Source: CAVSSX01 sp963730735 (lineage in GTDB: Bacteria; Actinomycetota; Acidimicrobiia; Acidimicrobiales; RAAP-2). Taken from it: a stretch of DNA of 64,000 nucleotides. The stretch lies in NCBI GenBank assembly GCA_963730735.1, contig CAVSSX010000012.1:124001-188000 (forward strand), in the 5' to 3' direction. Shown here in pieces: positions 26,226 to 34,327 of the stretch (positions are counted from its first letter, which is position 1; every line of letters begins with the position of its first letter). A model generated the notes under the pieces. It did not search any database. It had not been told where the DNA came from and saw only the letters and a program-made list of their open reading frames with translations. The translations under genes and the position numbers were made by a program.

Positions 26226-27042
26226 AGGTGCCGGCGACGAACTCGACCAACGCTTCGGCCACCTGTGGCACGTGGGTCATGACCCCGAGGTGCCCGGCGT
26301 CGGGGATCTCGACGAAGCGGGCACCCGGGATGGCGGCCGCCGCCTCGGCCGCCCGGGCCGGCGGGGAGTCCGTGTCGTACTCGAAGGCCAGCACCAGGCA
26401 GGGCACCGACACCTCGGCCCAGCGGTCGGTCCTCGACTCGTCGTGCACCCAACCGCTCGCCGCCTGGTACTGCCCGAGACGGCCCGGGTTGGACCAGGGC
26501 TCGTCGTCACCCAGCAGCTCCAGCCAGCTCACGACCACCTCCTCGGTCTGGAGCTCGTGCGTCGGCAGGTACCGCATGACCTCGAGGGCGGCGTAGTACT
26601 TCGGCAGCTCGACGTCGCCTTCGGCCAGGGCGACGTCCACCCCGATCACCGCCTTCTCCCACGACGTCGACACGTTGCAGCTGCCCATGAGGGCGGCCGA
26701 GCGGACCCGGTCGGGGTGCTCGATCGCCAGCGTCTCGACGATCCAGCCACCCAACGAGTGCCCGGCCAGGTGCACCGGCTCGGTGAGGCCCAGATGGTCG
26801 AGCAGCCCCAGGGTGTCGGCCACCATGTCGGCGATGGCGTAGGGGGCCGGGGGCGACGAGCTGGGGGCCATCCCCCGGTTGTCGAAGGTCACCACCTGGT
26901 AGCCGGCGGCGGTGAGGGCCGGCGTGAGCGTGAAGTCCCAGGCGAGGGCCGGGGCGCCGGCCCCGGCCAGGAGCACGATGGGCGGCCCGTCGCCCCGGAC
27001 GTCGTAGTGGAGAGTGACCTCGTCGAGGTCGACCGTCGGCAT
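26224..27042 (-). CDS. Alpha/beta hydrolase
   Basis: A 272-residue serine hydrolase. LLAGAGAPALAWDF gives the oxyanion-hole strand, VVTFDNRGMAPSS follows, HLAGHSLGGWIVETLA carries the nucleophile serine (G-H-S-L-G, about residue 95), and PDAGHLGVMTH the catalytic histidine near the end. The aspartate is probably in FEYDTDSPP. The pattern is that of the 3-oxoadipate enol-lactonase/haloperoxidase-like group, so an ester, lactone or C-C hydrolase is expected. ATG 27042 follows CAGGAGCG. No partner gene suggests the substrate. Confidence 0.9.
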   Translation of the reverse strand: MPTVDLDEVTLHYDVRGDGPPIVLLAGAGAPALAWDFTLTPALTAAGYQVVTFDNRGMAPSSSPPAPYAIADMVADTLGLLDHLGLTEPVHLAGHSLGGWIVETLAIEHPDRVRSAALMGSCNVSTSWEKAVIGVDVALAEGDVELPKYYAALEVMRYLPTHELQTEEVVVSWLELLGDDEPWSNPGRLGQYQAASGWVHDESRTDRWAEVSVPCLVLAFEYDTDSPPARAAEAAAAIPGARFVEIPDAGHLGVMTHVPQVAEALVEFVAGT

Positions 27043-27158
27043 GGGGCGCTCCTGTCGTGGCGGCGGGTGGGTGCCCGTCATTGTGGACCCTGGGCCGGGG
27101 CGCCGGGCCCGGGACGGGGCACCGCCCCCCGCAGTCGGCCGCCCGGGTGCCCGTGGTA

Positions 27159-27747
27159 GTGAATGACGTGGCCCTCCTCCCACTGGTCGGCATCGCCGCG
27201 GCGTCCTTCGCCAGCACCAACGTCGACAACCTGGTCATGACCTCGGCCCAGCTGGCGGCGGCCCCGAGGCACCGGACACGACGGATCGTCGCCGGTCAGC
27301 TGCTCGGGGCGACCGTGCTGATCGTGGTGGCCCTGATCGTCGCCTCGGCGCTGGTCAGCATCCCCACCCGGTGGATCGGGCTGCTCGGGGTGGTGCCGCT
27401 CGTCCTCGGGATCCGGGGTCTGCTGGCCCTGCGACGTCCGGCCGACCACCCGCCGCCCCGGTGGCCGTTGGCCGCCGGGTTGTGGACCTCGGCCCTCGTC
27501 ACCATGGGCAACGGCGGCGACAACCTGGCCGTCGTCCATCCCGCTCCTGCGCGAGAACTCGGGGGCCGACCGGGCCCTCGTGGTCGGGGTGTTCCTCGTC
27601 CTCGACGTGGTGCTCTGCGCCATCGCCGTGGCCGCCGGTCGGCACCCGGCGACCGTGCGGACCTTCGAGCGCGGCGGCGCCGTGGTCACCCCGATCCTCT
27701 ACTGCGTCATCGGTGTCGTGGTCCTGCTGCGGGCCGGGACCCTCTGA
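27159..27747 (+). CDS. CadD-like cadmium resistance/threonine-exporter family membrane protein (frame broken once)
   Basis: A small polytopic membrane protein of about 195 residues. ASFASTNVDNLVMTSAQL in the first helix and MGNGGDNLAV after the middle are the paired N-x-D-N / G-x-D-N motifs of the Cad family, which exports cadmium or related cations. The frame breaks near 27535; the following frame gives IPLLRENSGADRALVVGVFL and ends ILYCVIGVVVLLRAGTL, clearly membrane. Dropping one G from GTCGTCC repairs it, and the length is 3n+1 as expected. The start is one of three close GTGs (27153, 27159, 27168). Confidence 0.75.
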
Positions 27748-27762
27748 CCGTCGACCCGTGGC

Positions 27763-28541
27763 TCAGACGGCGCCCGACTGTCCCCCGTCGAGGTTGATCG
27801 CCGTCCCGGTGACGTAGGAGGCCCGGTCCGAGAGCAGGTAGGCCGCCAGGTCGGCGAACTCCTGGGCCCGTCCCACCCGGCCGAGGGGGATCCCGGCGTT
27901 GGCCACCAGGCCGGCGTAGACGTCCTCGAGCGGACCGGCCCGACTGCTCGGCCATGCGCTCCCACTGCCCGGACTCCGACGAACCCGATCAGGACGGCGT
28001 TCACCCGGATCCCCTCGGGCCCGAGCTCCTTCGACAGCGCCTTGGTCAGGGCCATGCCGGCCGCCCGGCTGACCGAGGTCGGCCCGCTCCGAGCGGCCGG
28101 CTGCTTGGCCGCCACCGCCAGGACGTTCACGATCGACCCCCGGGTGGCCCGGAGGTGGGGGATCGTCCGGCGGATCAGGCGGACGGCGGCGAAGAGCTTC
28201 AGCTGGAGGTCGGCCTCCCAGTCCTCGTCGGTCGAGTCGACGAGCGCCATGGCCGAGGCCCGGCCGGCGTTGTTGACCACCCCGTCGATCCGGCCCCACC
28301 GCTCGAGGGCGGCGTCGACGAAACGATCGAGATCGGACGGTCGGGTGACGTCGGCGGCCACCCCGATGGCGTCGCCACCGTCGTCGAGCAGCGTGGTCAC
28401 GGCCGCCGCCAGGCGTTCGGCGTCCCGACCGCACACCGCCACCCGGGCCCCCTCCTGCACCAGTTCCTGGGCCAGGGCCAGCCCGAGGCCGTCGGAGCCC
28501 CCGGTCACGAGCACCACCTTGTCGACCAACCCGAGCTCCAT
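27763..28541 (-). CDS. Short-chain dehydrogenase/reductase (frame broken twice)
   Basis: A classical SDR of about 259 residues. VLVTGGSDGLGLALAQELVQ binds the cofactor; NNAGRASAMALVDS, GSIVNVLAVAA and the YxxxK region follow, but the expected tyrosine appears as SVSRAAGMALTKAL: serine and arginine stand where most SDRs have Y-A-x-S-K. Near 27940-27965 the frame changes twice; removing one G from each of two GGG runs gives EQS-GPLEDVYAGLVANAG and the normal end YVTGTAINLDGGQSGAV. The length is 3n+2 as two insertions predict. RBS GGAAGGAGG precedes ATG 28541. The missing catalytic tyrosine leaves its activity in doubt. Confidence 0.8.
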
Positions 28542-28627
28542 GGGCCTCCTTCCGTCGCCCCGAGGCTACCCACGGCTCGGGCGAGCACGGCCGCTCTCGA
28601 GCTGCGCAATCATCGGTTTCGTACGGT

Positions 28628-29296
28628 ATGTTTCGGACTGTGCCCACCGACCATCGGCCATCGGCCACGTTGCCCCGGGCGACACCGGTGCCCGACGTCG
28701 AGTCGGACACGCGGCCAGCCGAGGTGGCGCTCACGCCGACGTCGGGGATCGTGCTCGGCCTGGTCTGGCGCTACGGGCGGCTGACGTCGCACGAGCTCAA
28801 GAAGCACGTGGCCAACGGCATGGGCCGGATGTGGCCCTTCCCCCATGCCCAGCTCTACGCCGAGCCGCTGCGGCTGACCGAGGCCGGCCTGCTGCGGGAG
28901 GAAGAGGAGACCACCGGCCGCCGGCGTCGCTGGTTCGAGCTGACGCCGAAGGGCAGGGCGGCCCTGGCCCACTGGGTGGCCGCCCCGCCGTCGATCGAGC
29001 CGCAGTTGCGGGACGTGTCGCTCCTCCAGCTGCTCTTCGCCGACGCCGCCGAGCCCGAGCAGTTGAGCCAACTGGTCGACGCCGAGCTCGAGCGGCGGCG
29101 GCACCGGCTGGTCGACCTCGAGTCCCGCCAGGCGCTCATCACCGACGGCGAACCGGCCGCCGCCAACCGGCGGCTCCTGTTCGAGCTGGGCATCGCCACC
29201 GAGCGGGCGGTCACCGAGGTCTGGGAGCGGCTCCAGGCCGACCCCGAGCGGATCCGCCAGCTGACGGCGAGCGACACCGACGGTGCGGCACCGTGA
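28628..29296 (+). CDS. PadR family transcriptional regulator
   Basis: About 222 residues. The winged-helix region is TPTSGIVLGLVWRYGRLTSHELKKHV, with WPFPHAQLYAEPLRLTEAGLL (the PadR helix that holds HAQLY) and the wing ETTGRRRRWFELTPKGRAAL. A helical dimerisation domain of the Vir type follows (PQLRDVSLLQLLFADAAEPE). PadR proteins commonly repress a neighbouring efflux pump; here the MFS gene starts within the stop codon (GTGA at 29293). ATG 28628 is one start; GTG 28640 would be leaderless behind TATGTT. The repeated GTTTCG around 28616-28635 may be its operator. Confidence 0.9.
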   Translation: MFRTVPTDHRPSATLPRATPVPDVESDTRPAEVALTPTSGIVLGLVWRYGRLTSHELKKHVANGMGRMWPFPHAQLYAEPLRLTEAGLLREEEETTGRRRRWFELTPKGRAALAHWVAAPPSIEPQLRDVSLLQLLFADAAEPEQLSQLVDAELERRRHRLVDLESRQALITDGEPAAANRRLLFELGIATERAVTEVWERLQADPERIRQLTASDTDGAAP

Positions 29297-30840
29297 GCCG
29301 CACCCACACCGACGCCATGCCGGCCGAGCCCGAGGACCTGACGCCCGGCGGCTACAGCCACCGCCAGATCCTGGTGATCATCGGCGCCCTGATGCTCGGC
29401 ATGTTGCTGGCCACCCTGGACCAGACGATCGTGTCCACCGCCCTGCCCACCATCTCCAAGGACCTGCACCGGCCCGACCTCTACAGCTGGGTCGTCACCT
29501 CGTACCTGCTGGTGTCCTCGGCCACCATGCCCCTCTACGGCAAGCTCAGCGACCTCTACGGCCGCAAGCGGATCTTCGAGGTGGCCATCACCATCTTCCT
29601 GCTCGGCTCGATCTTCAGCGGGCTCAGCCGGTCGATGCTGCAGCTGATCATGTTCCGGGGCCTGCAGGGCCTCGGGGCCGGGGGCCTGATCTCGCTGGCC
29701 CTGGCCATCGTGGGCGACATCGTGTCGCCCCGGGAGCGGGGCCGGTACCAGGGTTACTTCGGCATCACCCTGGCCGCCTCGAGCGTCCTCGGCCCGCTGA
29801 TCGGCGGGTTCCTGGTCGACACGGCCAGCTGGCGGTGGTGCTTCTACGTCAACATCCCCATCGGCATCGTGGCCCTGCTGGTCATCGACCGGGTGCTCAA
29901 GCTCGACCACCGCCCCCGGACGGTGCGGATCGACTGGGTCGGGGCGGTGCTGGCGGTGACCGGCGTCTCGCTCCTGTTGGTCGGCGTCCAGGAATTCGGC
30001 ACGGCCGCCCGACTGACCACCGACAGCCTGGTCTTCGGCGTGATCGGCCTGGTCATCATCGTGGGCTTCGTGATCTGGGAGCACTACCCCGAGGAGCCCA
30101 TCGTCCCCCTCCGGCTGTTCCACCGCTCGACCTACAGCCTGTCGGTGGTGCTGTCGTTCATCCTCGGGACGGTGATGTTCGGCGGGATCATCTTCTTCCC
30201 GCGCTACCTCCAGCTCGTCCGGGGGATCAGCCCGACCATCTCGGGCCTGGCCCTGCTGCCCATGCTGGTCGGCATGATCGGGGCCTCGACCATCTCGGGC
30301 ATCCTGGTGTCGCGCTTCGGCCGCTACAAGGTCTTCATCGTCTCGGGCATGGTCATCCTCACCGCCGGGTCGTGGCTGGTCACCCACCTCGACACCTCGA
30401 CCAGCGGATGGACCTTCTCGGGGTGGATCTTCGTGATCGGCGTGGGCACCGGGCTCCAGATGCAGAACCTCGTCCTGGCCTCGCAGAACGCCGTCGAACC
30501 GGGCGACCTCGGCGCCGCCACGTCGGGGGCCATGTTCTTCCGCACCCTCGGTGGGGCCATCGGGGCCTCGGTCTTCGGGGCCATCCTGCTGGCCTTCGAG
30601 CGCACCAATCTGCCGCACCTGGTCCTGCACTACGGGGCCAAGGAGGGGGCGACCCAGGCCTTCACCCAGGGCATGGCCCACGCCTACGTGTTCGTCACCA
30701 TCATCGTGGCCGTCGGGATCCTGCTCTCGTTCTTCTTGAAGGAGGTCGAGCTGCGCAAGACCTCGTCCTCCACCCTGAACGCCCGCCAGGCCCTGCTCGA
30801 CGCCGAGGAGGCGACGCAGCTGGCCGAGGCCGGCGAGTAG
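29293..30840 (+). CDS. MFS drug transporter, DHA2 (14-helix) family
   Basis: A 515-residue antiporter. LGMLLATLDQTIVSTALPTI is TM1 with the DHA2 D-Q-T-I motif; LVSSATMPLYGKLSDLYGRKR is motif A; FRGLQGLGAGGLISLALAIV and GPLIGGFLVDTASWRWCFYV give motifs B and C. This closely follows the EmrB/QacA drug-efflux pattern. It is translationally coupled to the PadR gene, so induction by a toxic compound acting on PadR is likely. GTG 29293 is chosen for the overlap; ATG 29317 is an alternative. Confidence 0.93.
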   Translation: MSRTHTDAMPAEPEDLTPGGYSHRQILVIIGALMLGMLLATLDQTIVSTALPTISKDLHRPDLYSWVVTSYLLVSSATMPLYGKLSDLYGRKRIFEVAITIFLLGSIFSGLSRSMLQLIMFRGLQGLGAGGLISLALAIVGDIVSPRERGRYQGYFGITLAASSVLGPLIGGFLVDTASWRWCFYVNIPIGIVALLVIDRVLKLDHRPRTVRIDWVGAVLAVTGVSLLLVGVQEFGTAARLTTDSLVFGVIGLVIIVGFVIWEHYPEEPIVPLRLFHRSTYSLSVVLSFILGTVMFGGIIFFPRYLQLVRGISPTISGLALLPMLVGMIGASTISGILVSRFGRYKVFIVSGMVILTAGSWLVTHLDTSTSGWTFSGWIFVIGVGTGLQMQNLVLASQNAVEPGDLGAATSGAMFFRTLGGAIGASVFGAILLAFERTNLPHLVLHYGAKEGATQAFTQGMAHAYVFVTIIVAVGILLSFFLKEVELRKTSSSTLNARQALLDAEEATQLAEAGE

Positions 30841-30856
30841 CCCGTCCCGGCGCCTG

Positions 30857-31561
30857 ATGACCGGCGCCCCGATGACCGGCGCCGTCCGCGTCGTCAGCCT
30901 GGTCCCCTCGGTCACCGAGACCCTCCTCGCCTGGGGGGTCCCGCCGGTGGCCGTGACCCGGTTCTGCGAGCAGCCCGACCTGCCCCACGTCGGCGGGACC
31001 AAGGACCCCGACGTGGCCGCCATCGTCGCCCTGGCGCCCGACCTCGTCGTGCTCGACGCCGAGGAGAACCGGCGGGAGGACCACGACGCCCTGGTCGACG
31101 CCGGCGCCGCGGTCCACGTGCTCCACGTCCGAGGGCTCGACGACGTCGGCCCGGCGCTGGCCGGCCTGGCCGCCCGCCTCGGCGTGGCCTACCAACCGCC
31201 GGACCTGCCCCCGGCGCTCGCCGTGCGGTGCCGGGCCTTCGTCCCCATCTGGCGACGCCCCTACCTGGCGCTCGGCGCCCCCACCTACGCCACCTCGCTC
31301 CTGGCCCGCCTCGGGGTGGCCAACGTGTTCGCCGGCGACGGGCCCTACCCCACCACCACCCTCGAGGCGGCGGCGGCCCGGCACCCCGACGTGGTCCTGG
31401 CCCCGAGCGAGCCCTACCCCTTCACCCGCCGGCAGGTGCCCGAGCTCGAGGTGGTGGGGCCGGTCACCCTGGTCGACGGCCAGGACCTGTTCTGGTGGGG
31501 CGCCCGGACGCCGGCCGCCCTCGAGCGTCTCGGGCGGGTGGTCGACGGCCTGGCCCGCTGA
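30857..31561 (+). CDS. Cytoplasmic helical-backbone metal receptor (BtuF-like binding protein)
   Basis: A 234-residue TroA-like binding protein. VRVVSLVPSVTETLLAWGVPP and RFCEQPDLPHVGGTKDPDVAAI are the start of the BtuF/FepB-type fold, with VLDAEENRREDHDALVDAGAAV and LARLGVANVFAGDGPYPTT completing it. It lacks any signal peptide or lipobox, unlike transport-associated BtuF, and no ABC partner is nearby. Members of this kind are called cobalamin-binding or helical backbone metal receptors and their role is unclear. It follows the MFS gene by 16 bases and may be read through with it. Confidence 0.85.
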   Translation: MTGAPMTGAVRVVSLVPSVTETLLAWGVPPVAVTRFCEQPDLPHVGGTKDPDVAAIVALAPDLVVLDAEENRREDHDALVDAGAAVHVLHVRGLDDVGPALAGLAARLGVAYQPPDLPPALAVRCRAFVPIWRRPYLALGAPTYATSLLARLGVANVFAGDGPYPTTTLEAAAARHPDVVLAPSEPYPFTRRQVPELEVVGPVTLVDGQDLFWWGARTPAALERLGRVVDGLAR

Positions 31562-31594
31562 GCCCGGCCGCCACGATCCCCGCACGCCGAGGCC

Positions 31595-33007
31595 TCAGCG
31601 CTCGAACACCACCGAGCCGTCCACCACCGTGGCCCACACCTCGGGGGCCCTCGGCGCCTCGGGGGCCACGTCGGCTCCCGCCGACCCCGGGGCCACGAGA
31701 CACAGATCGCCGGGCTCGCCCGGCGCCACCCGCCGGGGCTCGGCCGGCCGATCGGGCCGGCCCGAGAAGAGCGCCCGGGCCACCGTGGCCGGCACCCGCT
31801 CGTCCGGACCGAGCACGATGCCCGAACCGGTCCGCCGGTCGGTCGCCGCCGCCGCCACCCGCCACGGGTCGAACGGCCCGAACGGGGCGTCGGAGCCGGC
31901 GGCCACGGCGACGCCGCCGGCGCGCAAGGACGCACAGCGGTAGAGGTCGGGCAGGTCCTCGGGCGCCACGTCCTCGAGGTACTGATCACCGCGCGCCGCC
32001 ACGAAGCCGGGGTTGGTGACCACCGTGAGCCCGAGGCGGGCCAGGTCGCCGATGGACTCGGCCGGCACGATCCCCCCGTGCTCGATGCGGTCGCCGTCCA
32101 CCGTCCCGCTGCCGGCGAAGGCGCTCAACGTCACGACCAGCTGCAGGCGGGTCACGCAGTGCACGGCGACGGCCGAGCCGGCCTGGTGCAACCGGTCGAA
32201 CGCCGCGGCCAGATCGTCGGGCAGGGGGATGGTGCCGTCGTCGAGCAGCACCTTGGCCGGGCCCGGCGACAGACGGGGGTGCTCGGGCACGGCCACGGTC
32301 GGTGGGCACATCACGTACACCCGTTGGGGCAGGTCGCCCCGCCCGACGGCGTCGGCCAGCTGGGCCACGTCCTCGGCGCCCAGGTCCGGGGTGGCCTCGG
32401 TGAACCCCGTCACCCCCAGCCCGGCCGCCCGAGCGCCGAGGGTGGCGAAGTCGACCGGCGCCGGCCCGAGGCGCTCCCCCAGCCACCGGTCGAGCCGGAC
32501 GAGCCGACCGGTGGGGCGGCCATGGTCGTCGCGCTCGACACCGGGGAACCGAACGTCGTCCACGCGGAGCGCGGCGAGGCCGCGGTGGTTCAGCACCCAC
32601 TCGGCACCCGAGCGGTGCTGGACCCGGACCGGCACCTCGGCCACCAGCGCGTCGAGCAGGTCGGCGTCGAGCCGCCCGGCCACCGACTCGTGGTAGCCGA
32701 CGGCCCGGATCCAACCGCCCGGCGCCACCCGGGCCGCCGCCCGGGACAGCGCCGTCCGCAGGCCCTCGAGCTCGGTGACCTCGGGCGGGCCGACGACCAC
32801 CGACCAGGCCGCCGCCGCCGTGGCCCGCAGGTGGATGTGGTGATCGTGCAGGCCGACCAGGAGCTCCCCGCCGGCGGCGTCGAGCACCGGCTCGCCCGGC
32901 CGGGCCACCAGTCCGGTGCCCACCTCGACGATCACGCCGTCGCGCACCCGGACGTCCGACCGACCGGCGCCCTCGACGACGGCCCCGGTGACCAGCAGGT
33001 CGCTCAC
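31595..33007 (-). CDS. Amidohydrolase family protein (YtcJ-like metal-dependent hydrolase)
   Basis: A 470-residue enzyme of the amidohydrolase superfamily. GLHDHHIHLRATAAA supplies the first metal ligands (HxH), VAVHCVT and RIEHGGIVP the later histidines, and AAGSDAPFGPFDPW the catalytic aspartate. The extended N-terminal beta sandwich (MSDLLVTGAVVEGAGRSDVR) and C-terminal VWATVVDGSVVFER complete the fold. Members hydrolyse C-N bonds in amides or ring compounds. Its start overlaps the stop of the CoA-transferase gene (33004-33007), so the two are one operon. Substrate unknown. Confidence 0.9.
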   Translation of the reverse strand: MSDLLVTGAVVEGAGRSDVRVRDGVIVEVGTGLVARPGEPVLDAAGGELLVGLHDHHIHLRATAAAAWSVVVGPPEVTELEGLRTALSRAAARVAPGGWIRAVGYHESVAGRLDADLLDALVAEVPVRVQHRSGAEWVLNHRGLAALRVDDVRFPGVERDDHGRPTGRLVRLDRWLGERLGPAPVDFATLGARAAGLGVTGFTEATPDLGAEDVAQLADAVGRGDLPQRVYVMCPPTVAVPEHPRLSPGPAKVLLDDGTIPLPDDLAAAFDRLHQAGSAVAVHCVTRLQLVVTLSAFAGSGTVDGDRIEHGGIVPAESIGDLARLGLTVVTNPGFVAARGDQYLEDVAPEDLPDLYRCASLRAGGVAVAAGSDAPFGPFDPWRVAAAATDRRTGSGIVLGPDERVPATVARALFSGRPDRPAEPRRVAPGEPGDLCLVAPGSAGADVAPEAPRAPEVWATVVDGSVVFER

Positions 33008-34305
33008 GGGGGCACCACCTCGGCCACCTCCTCACCGTGGCCCACCACCCAGCGCCCGGGGGCGACCTCGGTGACCGGGTGCGGACCCGGGCACCCGGTG
33101 CCCCAGTCGGCGTGGGCCGAGGCCCCGGCCATGGACACGTCCACCAGCCGCCCGCCGCCCGAGGCCATGGCGGCCAAGCCGCCCAGGGCGGCGTAGATCC
33201 CGGTGACCGGGTCGGCGATGGCGTCGGCACAGAACACCGGCTGTCCGTCGGCCGTCCAGGCGACCAGCCCGCCGGCCACCGCCGCGTCGTCGCCGAAGGC
33301 CACCCGGTTCGACCATGGGCCCGTCCGGCCGTAGCCGGTGACGCTGATCCAGGTGCGCCCGGGGCGGGCGCCGAGGAACGTCTCGGGCCCGAGACCGAGG
33401 TTCGACAGCGCCCTCGGGCGCGACGCCTCGAGCACCACGTCGGCTTGATCGAACAGCGCCGCCAACTCGGCCCGGCCGGCCGGTGTCCGGAACGACACGG
33501 CGACGCACTCCTGCCCGGCGTGTAGTCGGTCGTAGAGGGCGGGGTCGCCGATCCGGGCCGCATCGGGGCGATCCGGGTCCTCGACCTTCACCACCCGGGC
33601 CCCGGCCGCACCGAGCAACGACGCGCACAGGGGGCCGGCCCACATGGCCGAGAGGTCCAGGACCAACGGCACCCGACCGTCGACGTCGGCGGTCGGCCCG
33701 AGCTCGGTGACGGTGAAGGGCGCCGGCCGCTGGCCGGTCCGGCGTCGGCCGGTCGACGGCAGGGCGGCCGCCGGGACGCCCAACAGTTGCAGCCGGTCGA
33801 CCAGCTCGCCGGCCCCGGTCGAGACGGCTGCCCGGGTGAGGTCGGACCACGGCTCCCCCCCGCCCCCGGTGGCCAGGGCCACCAACGCACGATCGTCGGG
33901 ACGGGCCAGGTTCACGGCCAGCCAGCCGTCGGCCGCCGCCACCAGCCGGCACCAGCCGCCGGCCGACACCTGGCCGGCCCGACGAAACCCCCGCACGCGG
34001 GCCCGCACGGTCACCTCGTCGACGGCGTCGGGACGCACCTGGCGGCCGAGGGCGGCGGCGAACCCGGTGATGCCGGCGGCGGCGGCGGCCAGCCGACCGA
34101 GCACCGGCCCCTCGGGCCAGCACGGCGGCCCGTCGGCCGGACCGGTCAGCCACATGGCCCCGGAGCGGGCCCACTCGAGCACCGAGCACCCCGACGCCTC
34201 GGTCGGGCGGGGGGCCGGGGCGACCAGTCCGGCCCGGTCGAGGTCGGCGGCCAGCTCGCGGTGCAGGTCCGGGGCGACGTCCTGCTCCACGCCAGGCTCG
34301 GACAC
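33004..34305 (-). CDS. CaiB/BaiF family (class III) CoA-transferase, rearranged domain order
   Basis: A 433-residue CoA-transferase-like protein. The block normally found at the N-terminus of this family (VLDLSAMWAGPLCASLLGAA then VVKVEDPDRPDAAR and RAELAALFDQADVVLEASRP) begins only at about residue 213, and VTGYGRTGPWSNR, DPVTGIYAALGGL follow. The first 200 residues (GITGFAAALGRQVRPD, WLAVNLARPDDRALVA) resemble the part that usually comes last. It is therefore either permuted or a double-half fusion. Members move CoA between carboxylic acids. GTG 34305 has TAACCT six bases before it (leaderless). It forms an operon with the amidohydrolase. Confidence 0.82.
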   Translation of the reverse strand: MSEPGVEQDVAPDLHRELAADLDRAGLVAPAPRPTEASGCSVLEWARSGAMWLTGPADGPPCWPEGPVLGRLAAAAAGITGFAAALGRQVRPDAVDEVTVRARVRGFRRAGQVSAGGWCRLVAAADGWLAVNLARPDDRALVALATGGGGEPWSDLTRAAVSTGAGELVDRLQLLGVPAAALPSTGRRRTGQRPAPFTVTELGPTADVDGRVPLVLDLSAMWAGPLCASLLGAAGARVVKVEDPDRPDAARIGDPALYDRLHAGQECVAVSFRTPAGRAELAALFDQADVVLEASRPRALSNLGLGPETFLGARPGRTWISVTGYGRTGPWSNRVAFGDDAAVAGGLVAWTADGQPVFCADAIADPVTGIYAALGGLAAMASGGGRLVDVSMAGASAHADWGTGCPGPHPVTEVAPGRWVVGHGEEVAEVVPP

Positions 34306-34311
34306 GCCCCG

Positions 34312-34321
34312 AGGTTACGCT
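34312..34321. promoter_or_regulatory. Overlapping divergent -10 boxes of two leaderless genes
   Basis: On the plus strand TACGCT (34316-34321) ends six bases before GTG 34328. On the minus strand TAACCT (34317-34312) ends six bases before GTG 34305. The boxes share two base pairs and only 22 bases separate the two start codons, so the polymerases cannot bind both at once. Confidence 0.5.
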
Positions 34322-34327
34322 TCTGAC

